10,161 nt of DNA from NCBI GenBank assembly GCA_934636065.1, contig CAKTZW010000037.1, forward strand, positions 1 to 10,161, in the 5' to 3' direction. A program made the translations under genes and the position numbers. The notes under the pieces are model-generated. The model did not search any database and was not told the DNA's origin. It saw only the letters and a program-made list of their open reading frames with translations. Shown here in pieces: positions 1-5,686 of the stretch. The first letter of the stretch is position 1. Every line of letters starts with the position of its first letter. This DNA is from an uncultured Labedella sp. Lineage in GTDB: Bacteria > Actinomycetota > Actinomycetes > Actinomycetales > Microbacteriaceae.

Positions 1-156
1 GCCGAAGTCGGTCTCGGTGGTGTCAAAGGTGATGTCGGCCGTGTCGGGAACGTCGGTGCCGTTCGTCTGCGGTGCATCGCTCGCGCAGCCGCACAGGAGC
101 GCGGTGATGAGCGCGAAATCGGCGATGATCGCGGTAAGGTTTTGCAGTTTTTTCAT
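1..156 (-). CDS. Lipoprotein, N-terminal part (partial, clostridial-looking)
   Basis: Only the first 52 codons lie in the window; the gene runs off the left edge. The ATG at 156 is preceded by AAAGGAG with ideal spacing, a Firmicutes-style ribosome site. The protein starts MKKLQN, has a hydrophobic stretch (ALITALL) and a lipobox LCGC with the lipidated cysteine at about residue 24, then a Thr/Asp-rich linker (DTADITFDTTETD). It is therefore a secreted lipoprotein anchored outside the membrane; such proteins are often solute-binding subunits of ABC importers, but the binding domain is not visible. It lies 45 bases downstream of an amidohydrolase gene on the same strand, so a purine or nucleoside uptake role would fit; that is inference. 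Sequence style differs from the rest of the window. Confidence 0.75.
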   Translation of the reverse strand, partial: MKKLQNLTAIIADFALITALLCGCASDAPQTNGTDVPDTADITFDTTETDFG

Positions 157-201
157 GATGATAGCTCCTTTGAAATAATATGATGCAGGCCGCTGATGCG
201 G

Positions 202-405
202 TCAATGCATGTTCAGATAGCGGTCGCAGACGGCGGCGGCCTTTTCGGCAACGACCGGCTCGTCCACGGTGCACAGGCGACCGTTTTCTACGGTAATGCG
301 GCCGTTGACGACGGTGTAGTCCACCGGCGCGCGCAGGCCGACCGTGCCAAAGACGTTTTTCACGTCATAAGTTGCGCCGACGAGCTCCAGACGGCGGCGG
401 TCGAC
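202..405 (-). CDS. Amidohydrolase C-terminal fragment (8-oxoguanine deaminase-like)
   Basis: About 67 residues of the C-terminus of a metal-dependent amidohydrolase, ending NMH. The stretch ELVGATYD, then the hallmark terminal beta strands VDYTVVNGRITVENG, then a final helix with CDRYL, match the tail of cytosine/guanine deaminase-type amidohydrolases. The VDYTVVNGR...TVDE pattern most resembles 8-oxoguanine deaminases as I recall them. The catalytic metal-binding residues would be upstream and are absent. Homology fades where the reading frame meets the actinobacterial sequence at about 385-415, so the gene is cut there and does not have a true 5' end. The next gene on this strand is the lipoprotein, probably co-transcribed. 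Confidence 0.7.
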   Translation of the reverse strand, partial: VDRRRLELVGATYDVKNVFGTVGLRAPVDYTVVNGRITVENGRLCTVDEPVVAEKAAAVCDRYLNMH

Positions 406-415
406 CAGGAGAAGC
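385..415. other. Abrupt junction between two unrelated genome segments
   Basis: To the left, the minus-strand frame reads a clostridial-type amidohydrolase tail. To the right, the plus-strand frame reads the tail of an actinobacterial protein. Both coding frames are cut within the same roughly 30 bases, and there is no insertion-sequence end, direct repeat or attachment site at the border. The exact point cannot be fixed because both frames stay open across the GC-rich CGGCGGTCGACC stretch. A chimeric assembly is the simplest explanation; illegitimate recombination is the alternative. Confidence 0.6.
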
Positions 416-558
416 GGGTGCTCATCTCGGAGACGATGACGTGCTCTGCCCGCCTTCACAGCGAGTACCGCCTCGACTACGAGGGTGTCGTGCAGCTCAA
501 CTTCACGGATGCCGACGGTATCGAGGAGGGCTGGGTGCGCATGCTCCGCGCCGAGTAA
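403..558 (+). CDS. C-terminal fragment of an unidentified protein
   Basis: About 51 residues, beginning near DQEKRVLISETM and ending GWVRMLRAE before a TAA stop. The composition (Glu/Asp-rich, alternating hydrophobic residues such as YEGVVQLNF) looks like the end of a folded soluble domain, and codon usage matches the high-GC actinobacterial part. I do not recognise the family. The 5' part is missing because of the sequence junction at 385-415. The open frame continues upstream across the junction, but that extension is antisense to the amidohydrolase and is not part of this protein. Confidence 0.45.
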   Translation, partial: DQEKRVLISETMTCSARLHSEYRLDYEGVVQLNFTDADGIEEGWVRMLRAE

Positions 559-591
559 CGGCTCGCTCCGGGCGAACCGGATGGCCGCGGA

Positions 592-846
592 TCACCTCGC
601 CCGGACGGCCTTCACGTAGGCCACCAGCGCGTTGGCGTGCCCGTGTCCGAGGCCGTGCTCGCTCTTGAGCGTGTCGACGATCTCCATGTGCGCGTCCCCC
701 GCGGCGAAGCGCTCGGAGACGAGGTCGAGCCACTCCTGCACGGGCTTCCCGTAGGTCTTCTCGATGCTCGGGAAGTAGGAAGCCGGCCCCTTCGGCTTCG
801 AGCCGTCGGCGGGAGGAGCGGGAGCGAGCACGCGGTCGTCGGTCAT
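592..846 (-). CDS. DUF4287 domain-containing protein
   Basis: An 84-residue protein spanning essentially the whole DUF4287 family. After a short Pro/Ala-rich leader come the family signatures KPKGPASYFPSIEKTYGKP (residues 18-36), QEWLDLV, and the closing LKSEHGLGHGHANALVAY (60-77). The domain is common in actinobacteria; its biochemical role is not known to me. The ATG at 846 has no Shine-Dalgarno; instead a TAGCCT -10 box ends six bases upstream, so the message is probably leaderless. It is divergent from the VOC/HxlR operon, and the shared spacer holds a perfect inverted repeat, so the HxlR regulator may control both sides. Complete, with no sign of damage. Confidence 0.85.
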   Translation of the reverse strand: MTDDRVLAPAPPADGSKPKGPASYFPSIEKTYGKPVQEWLDLVSERFAAGDAHMEIVDTLKSEHGLGHGHANALVAYVKAVRAR

Positions 847-852
847 GCGATC

Positions 853-858
853 AGGCTA
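853..858 (-). promoter_or_regulatory. -10 box of a probable leaderless promoter for the DUF4287 gene
   Basis: On the minus strand TAGCCT fits the actinobacterial TANNNT consensus and ends six bases before the ATG at 846. Transcription would start at or next to the A of the start codon. No convincing -35 element is seen; its expected position (about 876-882) touches the inverted repeat. Confidence 0.45.
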
Positions 859-879
859 GCGACGCGGCTCTTGACGCAC

Positions 880-898
880 CACTTGTTTTTTGCAAGTG
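880..898. promoter_or_regulatory. Perfect inverted repeat, candidate HxlR operator
   Basis: CACTTG, a seven-base T-rich spacer, then CAAGTG: perfect 6-bp arms with a 13-bp centre-to-centre spacing, about one helical turn. It sits in the divergent spacer between the DUF4287 and VOC genes, just downstream of a -35-like TTGACG (871-876) on the plus strand. This geometry suits a dimeric winged-helix regulator, and the HxlR-type gene at 1381 is the obvious candidate. Binding is inferred, not shown. Confidence 0.5.
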
Positions 899-940
899 TT
901 AGCCGCACCTCCCCACGACCACCTCGAATCGGAGAAGACT

Positions 941-1375
941 ATGCCCCAGATGTTCGTCAACCTGCCCGTCACCGACCTCGACCGGGCGAAGGAGTTCTAC
1001 ACGGCCCTCGGGTTCACCATCAACCCGCTGTTCACCGATCACAATGCGGCGTGCGTCGTGGTCGACGCAGACCACAACTACTTCATGCTGCTGACGCGGG
1101 AGTTCTTCCAGACGTTCACGGACCGCCCGATCGGCGAGCCGACGCAGGCCGTCTCCGTCACGACCGCGATCTTCTTCGACAGCCGGGAGGAGGTCGACGC
1201 CGCCGCGGAGCAGGGCCTCGCGGCGGGCGGAACCGAGGAGCGGGCGGCGTCGGACTTCGGCTTCATGTACCAGCGTCAGCTCACCGACCCGGACGGGAAC
1301 CTCCTCGAGTTCGGCTGGATGGACCCGAAGGCGTCGGCGGAGGGCCCGGAGGCTTACGCGGCCGAGCAGGCCTGA
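941..1375 (+). CDS. VOC family protein (glyoxalase/bleomycin-resistance fold)
   Basis: A 144-residue protein with the paired beta-alpha-beta-beta-beta modules of the vicinal oxygen chelate superfamily. The first module starts MFVNLPVTDLDRAKEFYTALGF (residues 4-25). The second ends with the typical LTDPDGNLLEFGWMDP (114-129), whose Glu123 is at the usual metal-ligand position. It belongs to the subgroup that lacks a recognisable substrate assignment (glyoxalase- or dioxygenase-like). The ATG at 941 was chosen over the upstream GTG/ATG options because GGAGAAG ends three bases before it and because the conserved fold begins at once. The stop is five bases before the HxlR regulator gene, so the two form an operon, probably autoregulated through the inverted repeat at 880-898. 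Confidence 0.9.
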   Translation: MPQMFVNLPVTDLDRAKEFYTALGFTINPLFTDHNAACVVVDADHNYFMLLTREFFQTFTDRPIGEPTQAVSVTTAIFFDSREEVDAAAEQGLAAGGTEERAASDFGFMYQRQLTDPDGNLLEFGWMDPKASAEGPEAYAAEQA

Positions 1376-1380
1376 GGTCC

Positions 1381-2037
1381 GTGGCTGCCCGCGACTACGG
1401 ACAGTACGGCGGCATCACCCAGGCGCTCGAGCTCGTGGGTGAGCGCTGGGCGCTGCTCATCATCCGCGACCTCCTGGTGGGCCCGCGCCGCTACGGCGAG
1501 CTCGCGGCGGGTCTTCCCCGCATCCCGAGCAACGTCCTGGCGGCGCGGCTCAAGGAGTTGCAGGCGGCGGGCGTCATCCGCCGCGCGCCGCGCTCCCGCG
1601 TGATCGTGTACGAGCTCACCGAGTACGGCCGTGAGCTCGAACCCGTGATCCTCGCGCTCGGCGCGTGGGGGTTCAAGACGATGGGCGATCCGCGCGACGA
1701 GCAGATCATCACGCCCGATTCGATGACGATGGACCTGCGCACCGCGTTCCGGCCCGACGTCGCAGCGGCGCTTCCCGCCACCGCCTACGCGGCGCGCGTC
1801 GGCGACGCCGGCCTGCTGGTCCGCGTCGACGGACCGCGGCTCGACGTGTCGCGCGAGGACTCCCCCGCGGACCTCGGCGGGGCCGATCTCGCCCTCGTGG
1901 CGGGACCGGGCCTGCACCGTCTCATCGCAGGAGAGCTGGCCGCCGAGCGCGCCATCGCGACGGGCGCCGTGGAGATCCTCCGCGGCCGCCGCGACCTCCT
2001 CGGCCGCTTCGCGGACACCTTCAGCATCGCCGCGTGA
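1381..2037 (+). CDS. HxlR-type winged-helix regulator with C-terminal SCP2-like domain
   Basis: A 218-residue protein. Residues 8-100 are an HxlR winged helix-turn-helix: GGITQALELVGERWALLIIRDL, then RRYGELAAGLPRIPSNVLAARLKELQAAGVI and the wing SRVIVYELTEYG. The usual N-terminal cysteine of redox-sensing HxlR proteins is absent. Residues 115-215 form a second domain with LALVAGPGLHRLIAGEL and a closing LLGRFADTF, resembling the SCP2 sterol-carrier-like domains found at the end of longer actinobacterial HxlR proteins; it may bind a hydrophobic effector (inference). Start is GTG at 1381, with GAGG seven bases upstream inside the end of the VOC gene, so translation is probably coupled. The N-terminus has no good alternative start close by. 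Confidence 0.88.
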   Translation: MAARDYGQYGGITQALELVGERWALLIIRDLLVGPRRYGELAAGLPRIPSNVLAARLKELQAAGVIRRAPRSRVIVYELTEYGRELEPVILALGAWGFKTMGDPRDEQIITPDSMTMDLRTAFRPDVAAALPATAYAARVGDAGLLVRVDGPRLDVSREDSPADLGGADLALVAGPGLHRLIAGELAAERAIATGAVEILRGRRDLLGRFADTFSIAA

Positions 2038-2052
2038 GGGTGAGCCGCGCCG

Positions 2053-2073
2053 CTGTCGCTGAGGCTGTCGAAG
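2053..2073 (-). repeat. Dispersed CTTCGACA-NN-CTCAG repeat, copy A
   Basis: Read on the minus strand this is CTTCGACA GC CTCAG CG ACAG. It shares the CTTCGACA-NN-CTCAG-NN-AC-N-G pattern with copies at 4193-4213 and 9577-9597. It lies 16 bases after the HxlR stop codon. Short intergenic repeats of this kind are, from memory, common 3' of genes in Microbacteriaceae and other GC-rich genomes. Confidence 0.6.
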
Positions 2074-2120
2074 CGCCCGTGCCCAGTGAACGATCGAGTG
2101 TTCAGAAAGCAGGACGGGAG

Positions 2121-2163
2121 CCGCCATACCCAAGCTTTTCCGTGAAACCTTGGGTATGGGCGG
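2121..2163. terminator. Long hairpin between convergent genes, possible bidirectional terminator
   Basis: Perfect 11-bp arms CCATACCCAAG (2124-2134) and CTTGGGTATGG (2149-2159), extended outward by CCG/CGG past one bulged G (2160). Inside the loop a second small stem TTTC-CGT-GAAA forms, giving a nearly continuous hairpin. It stands between the plus-strand HxlR gene and the minus-strand antitoxin gene. There is no T tract on either side, so it would be a U-less actinobacterial-type terminator rather than a classical one. Confidence 0.5.
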
Positions 2164-2244
2164 GCTGAGGGGGCGCTCGCCGCGCTCGACGCCTTCGGAG
2201 CACGAGCACGCCGCAAACGCAGTGGAAGCTAAAGGAAGGCCGCG

Positions 2245-2270
2245 CCGACCCGCCCGCGGTGGCCGGTCGG
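2245..2270 (-). terminator. Hairpin just after the antitoxin stop codon, probable terminator
   Basis: CCGACC (2245-2250) pairs with GGTCGG (2265-2270), and after a 1x1 mismatch GCC pairs with GGC around a six-base loop. On the minus strand the hairpin begins one base after the antitoxin stop and is followed by a pyrimidine-rich tail containing TTCCTTT. This position and tail suit a terminator for the toxin-antitoxin transcript. Confidence 0.5.
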
Positions 2271-2271
2271 T

Positions 2272-2547
2272 TCAGGCGCTCGCCCCGTAGCGCTGGCGTG
2301 CCGCCTCACCACTGGTTCCGATCGCTTCGCCGAGCTCACGCCACGACACGTGCTGTTCTCGCGCCGCGCGCACCGCGTCCGCTAGCTCGCGCTCGGCCGT
2401 GTCGCGTCTCCACGCTGCGAGCTTCACCGCCATCGCTGGCGGGAGCGCTGCTCCGTCGTCTCCGGGTCTCGGCTCGTACCGTTCGAAGGCGTCCGCGAAT
2501 TCGTCGGCGCGGGCCTTGATCTCGTCGATGGATCGTCTCGTCATCAT
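2272..2547 (-). CDS. Putative antitoxin, helix-turn-helix protein
   Basis: A 91-residue protein, MMTRRSIDEIKARADEF..., largely helical and charged. The C-terminal part SWRELGEAIGTSGEAARQR (residues 68-86) reads as a sigma-region-4-like helix-turn-helix of the kind that ends many small actinobacterial DNA-binding proteins. The start ATG at 2547 is chosen because GAGGTGA lies just upstream; a second ATG follows immediately at 2544. The gene begins two bases after the stop of the upstream small ORF. That tight toxin-then-antitoxin order, together with the partner's family, suggests the neutralising, DNA-binding half of a type II pair. The assignment comes from context and motif; no named antitoxin family is recognised with certainty. 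Confidence 0.7.
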   Translation of the reverse strand: MMTRRSIDEIKARADEFADAFERYEPRPGDDGAALPPAMAVKLAAWRRDTAERELADAVRAAREQHVSWRELGEAIGTSGEAARQRYGASA

Positions 2548-2549
2548 GG

Positions 2550-2783
2550 TCACCTCAGATACTTCGAACGCGCCGGCCGCATCGCATGAACGATGGCGAT
2601 GATTCCGTGCCACTCGATGACGCCGATCTCCACGAGAACTCCGTCCGCGTCGGGACCGATGAACATCACCATCGAGTCGTTCTGCACGAATCGTCTGACC
2701 GGGAACCGCAGTGCGTGAAGCATCGCTTCCTCCGACACGCCATGCCGATGCGCACTGCTCAGGATAAGCGGGTCTGACTCCAC
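2550..2783 (-). CDS. Putative toxin of a type II TA pair (BrnT/DUF4258-like)
   Basis: A 77-residue protein. It shows HRHGVSEEAMLHAL near the start (residues 13-26), a strand with FIGPDADGVLVEIGVIEW, and the ending IVHAMRPARSKYL. The 'HGVSEE..HAL', 'IGPD..G.LVEIGV' and 'HAM..R' series is what I recall from small actinobacterial toxins related to BrnT/DUF4258, which share the RelE-like RNase fold. The conserved His and Arg of HAMRPAR are the likely catalytic residues (inference). The start is GTG at 2783 with no Shine-Dalgarno but a TAACCT -10 box six bases upstream, so it is probably leaderless. The antitoxin gene follows after two bases. Complete. Confidence 0.7.
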   Translation of the reverse strand: MESDPLILSSAHRHGVSEEAMLHALRFPVRRFVQNDSMVMFIGPDADGVLVEIGVIEWHGIIAIVHAMRPARSKYLR

Positions 2784-2789
2784 TCGGCA

Positions 2790-2795
2790 AGGTTA
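2790..2795 (-). promoter_or_regulatory. -10 box of a probable leaderless promoter for the toxin-antitoxin operon
   Basis: TAACCT on the minus strand (plus-strand AGGTTA) ends six bases before the GTG start at 2783, placing the transcription start at or beside the start codon. A -35 element is not clear. Confidence 0.45.
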
Positions 2796-2834
2796 CTTGC
2801 GGCTCGCCTGGTCTCGCACCGTCGATCGCGTTCT

Positions 2835-3452
2835 GTGGAGAGAGCACGTGCCTTGGACGCCGAACCCGCGCGGCGCCACCTCGATCGGCTCTCCGACGCC
2901 CTCCGAAACGTGCGCGAACCGCTGCGCGGTGAGATCTGGACGGGAGTCGCCGAGGAGCTCGACGGGCTGAGCGACTCCGACGCCCGTGGCCGCATCGCCG
3001 AACTCGGCGAGCCGACCTTCATCGCCCGCGAGGCGCGGAACGCCGCCGACGTCGGCGCCGCACCCGTCACCACATCAACGGGTTACACGACCGTGGTGAT
3101 CGAGCGACCGCCTCTCACGAGCAAGCGCGGTTGGGCGATCGCGGGTGCGATCGCCCTCGGTGTCGGCGGGTTCGTCGTCCCGTTCGTCGGCTGGCTGATC
3201 GGCGTCGCGCTCGTCACGGCGTCGACGATGTGGACGCGCCGGGAGAAGAGCGTCGCGGTCGTCGCGCCTCTCGCCGTCGTGGTGGTTGCGGCCTTCGTCA
3301 CCCACTGGATCGGCGCCGACCGCGGCTCGGACGCCTCGGCGAACCCCCTCGTCCCCGCGTTCTACGACTTCGCGTGGACCGGCATCGTCGGCGCCGCCCT
3401 GCTCAACGTCGTCGCGATGGTGTGGCTCCTCGTGCGGATGGGCCGGCGGTAG
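2835..3452 (+). CDS. HAAS-domain membrane protein
   Basis: A 205-residue protein. Residues 8-68 (LDAEPARRHLDRLSDALRNV... to ELGEPTFIAREAR) match the HAAS/DUF1700-type N-terminal helical domain, in which 'IxxGVAEELDGL' and 'ARIAELGEP..IA.EA' are hallmarks. These proteins usually pair with PadR regulators and may act as membrane-linked signalling partners, but no PadR gene is present here. Residues 100-131, 139-158 and 180-201 are hydrophobic, giving three or four transmembrane helices, with an Arg-rich end. GTG 2835 is the longest start; TTG 2853 is a good alternative, since GGAGAGAG (2837-2844) would then be its ribosome site and the conserved domain begins right there. Confidence 0.8.
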   Translation: MERARALDAEPARRHLDRLSDALRNVREPLRGEIWTGVAEELDGLSDSDARGRIAELGEPTFIAREARNAADVGAAPVTTSTGYTTVVIERPPLTSKRGWAIAGAIALGVGGFVVPFVGWLIGVALVTASTMWTRREKSVAVVAPLAVVVVAAFVTHWIGADRGSDASANPLVPAFYDFAWTGIVGAALLNVVAMVWLLVRMGRR

Positions 3453-3481
3453 TCAGCTCCCGGTGCCGAGTCGCGCCAACG

Positions 3482-3676
3482 CTACCGTGTGGACCGCTGG
3501 CGAACGCGACGACGCCGATTCACGAGCTCGGAGGACCCGAAGACGACCACGAAGAGGCAGCCTCCGCCGATGGTCGTGGGAGTCGCACCCCAACGCGTGA
3601 CGAATAGTCCGGTCGCGATTGAGGACATCGCCGTCGCGATCGATACCGCAAGACTTTCTCGTCGCAACGCGTCCAT
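3482..3676 (-). CDS. Small two-helix membrane protein, hypothetical
   Basis: A 64-residue protein, MDALRRESLAVSIATAMS.... Two hydrophobic segments (about residues 9-27 and 35-53) are separated by the short polar turn TRWGATP, and the C-terminus is very Arg-rich (RRRRVRQR), so both ends should face the cytoplasm. The ATG at 3676 is chosen because a strong GGAGGT lies five bases upstream; a longer in-frame version reaching 3742 lacks such a site and is unlikely. It is convergent with the HAAS gene (29 bases between stops) and divergent from the lipoprotein gene. I do not recognise the family. Confidence 0.65.
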   Translation of the reverse strand: MDALRRESLAVSIATAMSSIATGLFVTRWGATPTTIGGGCLFVVVFGSSELVNRRRRVRQRSTR

Positions 3677-3768
3677 GTTCGACCTCCAGCAGCGCCTAGT
3701 GCGTATCTGGATAGAGTCTATGGCGGCCGACCTCTGTTTCACGGTTGCGTCGAGTGAGGTGGGTGCCG

Positions 3769-4158
3769 ATGCCGTCGATGAAACGCCTTTCGCTCACGGC
3801 GCTGTCGGTTGTTCTCCTTGCGGGTTGCACCCAGTCGGTCACAGTGCGCGACTACGTCGGCGAGGACCTCGAGGCGATGCGGGCCGACCTGCCCACCTCG
3901 ATCGACACCACGATCGTCATCGATCTGACCGAGGTCCTTCTGCCGGACCTCGCCGACCACCCCAGTGAGGACGACGACCAGTGGACCATCGTGGCGCAGT
4001 GCTCGTCCGGCGCTGATTGGCCCGTCGGCCGTCCGGTCGTGGTCGGCGTGCTACCGACCACGACCGTTACCGAGCAACTGTCAATGGACGCCGACGACGG
4101 CGATTTCCGCGATCTCCTCCAGTGCGAGAAAAACGAGTGGCAACCGTCCGCGCAGTGA
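3769..4158 (+). CDS. Lipoprotein with PASTA-like N-terminal segment, hypothetical
   Basis: A 129-residue protein with a type II signal peptide: MKRLSLTALSVVLLAGC, lipobox LAGC, lipidated Cys20. Directly after it, SVTVRDYVGEDLEAMRADL resembles the start of a PASTA repeat, so a peptidoglycan-facing role is possible, but only part of such a repeat is seen. Two later cysteines (78 and 119) could form a disulphide bond. ATG 3769 is preferred over TTG 3745 and GTG 3754 because GAGGTGG lies 7 bases upstream; ATG 3778 (MKRLS) is nearly as good and gives a tighter signal peptide. It is followed by a hairpin at 4181-4208 and then by the broken ROK gene. Confidence 0.75.
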   Translation: MPSMKRLSLTALSVVLLAGCTQSVTVRDYVGEDLEAMRADLPTSIDTTIVIDLTEVLLPDLADHPSEDDDQWTIVAQCSSGADWPVGRPVVVGVLPTTTVTEQLSMDADDGDFRDLLQCEKNEWQPSAQ

Positions 4159-4180
4159 CGACGGTGAGCCGAGTTCGGAC

Positions 4181-4208
4181 GCTGAGCCCGTGCTTCGACA
4201 CGCTCAGC
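4181..4208 (+). terminator. Hairpin downstream of the lipoprotein gene
   Basis: GCTGAG pairs with CTCAGC and, past a 2-base CC bulge, CGTG pairs with CACG around the loop CTTCGA, giving about 10 bp in all. It has no T tract. It is formed largely by dispersed repeat copy B, so the repeat may have brought the terminator function. Confidence 0.4.
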
Positions 4209-4213
4209 AACTG
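4193..4213 (+). repeat. Dispersed CTTCGACA-NN-CTCAG repeat, copy B
   Basis: CTTCGACA CG CTCAG CA ACTG, matching copies A (minus strand, 2053-2073) and C (9577-9597) at all the fixed positions. It sits exactly where the ROK-like reading frame loses homology, at the truncated 5' end of that gene. Confidence 0.55.
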
Positions 4214-5168
4214 CGCTTGACGGCGGCCCTCATGGCCAAGGGGCTCGTGGAGCACCGCGGAGTGGAGGCGTCGACGGGCGGCCGGCCGCCGGTCGTGCTC
4301 GCCTTCGCCGGGAGCGCGCGAGTGGTCGAGCGCGTCGAGCGTGCGCTGCCCGCCGGTCGATCGCCCCGCGGCCTGGCCGTCTACCGCTCTGTCGTCGACG
4401 AGCTCGTGCGGCAGGGCGAGGAGCGTGGCACTCCCCCGCTCGCGGTGGGCGTGTCCGTGACGGGCATCGTGACACCGACCGACGCGATCTCGGGCCTCGA
4501 CCCGGCGCGCTGGGCCGAGCTGCGGGTCGACGACCTGGCGGAGGGGCGCGACGTCGAGGTTGTGGTGGAGAACGACGCGAACGCGCTCGCGATCGGGGAG
4601 CTGCACCGCGGGATCGGGCGGCAGAGCCCGAACTCCGTGACGGTGCTCCTCGAACGGGGCCTCGGCGCCGGCATCGTCACGAACGGGTCGGTGTACCGGG
4701 GCCACAACCTCGCGGCGGGCGAGATCGGCCTCCTCCTCGTGGGTCGTCACCGTTCGACGAGCGCTTCGAGGACACCGGTGATCTCGAGACGCGCCTGAGC
4801 GCCGCGACCATCACACGACTGGCCGACGAGGCGGGCGTCCCCACGACGGCAGCATCACGGCGATGGAACTCATCGCCCAAGCCCGGTCAGGCGACGAGCG
4901 CGCCCTGCCGCTCGCGAACCCCGTCCTCGACGACGTGGCCCGCGCCCTCGGCGCCATCGCGAGCATCCTCGACCCGCAGACGATCGTCCTCGGCGAGGGC
5001 CTCGACCGCGAGTCAGACTTCGTCGCCCCCGCGCTCCGTGCCCGGTTGGAGGGGCGCATCCAGCGCGTACCGGAGATCGCGACCGCGTCACTCGGGGAGG
5101 ACGCCGTGCTGCTGGGTGCGGCGGAGATGGCGATGCGGGCCGTGGGGGACTACGCGTATCTTGCGTAA
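4211..5168 (+). pseudogene. ROK-family regulator/sugar kinase, 5'-truncated with two frameshifts
   Basis: The region begins with the end of a MarR-like helix-turn-helix (LTAALMAKGLVEHRG...TGGRPPVVLAF) and continues with the ROK core: LAVGVSVTGIVTP, the ENDANALAIGELHRG segment bearing the catalytic-type Asp, GLGAGIVTNGSVYRGHNLAAGEIG, and later ILDPQTIVLGEGL. The first DNA-binding helices and the phosphate-1 loop (DxGxT) are missing, as is the Cys-rich zinc motif normal in ROK kinases. The frame slips near 4745-4751 and again near 4837-4844. Adding one C in each C run (CACCG to CACCCG, GTCCCCAC to GTCCCCCAC) restores PFDERFEDTG... and HDGSITAMELIAQ.... Either it is a decaying gene or the consensus lost bases in C runs; the missing 5' end favours true decay. 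The last 306 bases alone form a clean open frame from ATG 4863. Confidence 0.75.
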
Positions 5169-5272
5169 AAGCGCGTCTCGACTGCTGTTCACCTCGGCCC
5201 GCGCTACCGATGCCGCCGGAGTCCGTGACGATGTTCTGAAGGCATCTCACATAAAGATCGGAGAGTTGATTC

Positions 5273-5686
5273 TTGGGAGAACCGCTTCCAGTGCTCGAGG
5301 TTGTTGCTGCTGTCATCTACCGGGGCGACCGCTTCCTCGTGTGTCGCCGAAACGCGAATCGCTCAGCAGGTGGGTTATGGGAGTTCCCGGGCGGCAAGAT
5401 CGAGGCTGGGGAATCGCCCGAATCCGCGCTCATGCGAGAAATTCATGAGGAATTGCGAGTGACGATTCGCGTAGGCCGGCACCTCACGACTGACGACACT
5501 GTGGTTGGTGGGCAGACTATTCGCCTCATGTGCTTCGCCTGCGAGCTAGAAGGTCCTGAGCCAACCGAAAGCGCGGACCACGACCGACTGGAGTGGGTCG
5601 ACGCAAGTTCCCTTCTCGCTCGAGAGTGGGCAAAGCCGGACCTGCCGGTGGCACGACTACTTTCCGGTCAGGCCGACTCCATGTAG
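5273..5686 (+). CDS. Nudix hydrolase, MutT-like NTP pyrophosphohydrolase
   Basis: A 137-residue protein of typical MutT length. Residues 8-22 (LEVVAAVIYRGDRFL) form the opening strands, and LWEFPGGK leads into the Nudix box at 41-63: G, five residues, E47, seven residues, REIHEE (55-60). The Gly near the end of the box is Arg62 here (ELRV instead of ELGV); the metal-binding Glu residues are kept. Likely role: cytosolic hydrolysis of (oxidised or unusual) nucleoside triphosphates to monophosphate and pyrophosphate. The start is TTG 5273 with GGAGAG seven bases upstream. Its 3' end overlaps the convergent endonuclease gene by 19 bases. It is the left edge of the lower-GC block and may belong to the defence island. 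Confidence 0.88.
   Translation: MGEPLPVLEVVAAVIYRGDRFLVCRRNANRSAGGLWEFPGGKIEAGESPESALMREIHEELRVTIRVGRHLTTDDTVVGGQTIRLMCFACELEGPEPTESADHDRLEWVDASSLLAREWAKPDLPVARLLSGQADSM

Noticed and set aside
637..2037. A single 466-residue plus-strand frame spanning the VOC gene and regulator
   Set aside because: Only the part from 1381 encodes a recognisable protein (HxlR); the upstream part is a shadow of the VOC gene and the antisense of DUF4287.
1354..2133. Long minus-strand open frame of 259 codons
   Set aside because: Arg/Ala/Gly-rich antisense of the HxlR gene, with no ribosome site and no domain.
2848..3607. Open frames in other phases and antisense across the HAAS gene
   Set aside because: Low-complexity Arg/Pro/Asp-rich translations, typical shadows of a high-GC gene; the HAAS frame has domain and transmembrane support.
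4067..4750. Minus-strand 227-codon open frame over the ROK region
   Set aside because: His/Arg/Asp-rich antisense composition; the plus strand carries clear ROK motifs.
4740..4865. Programmed frameshifting in the ROK gene
   Set aside because: No slippery heptamer or downstream structure; two independent shifts in C runs and a lost N-terminus fit decay or consensus errors better.
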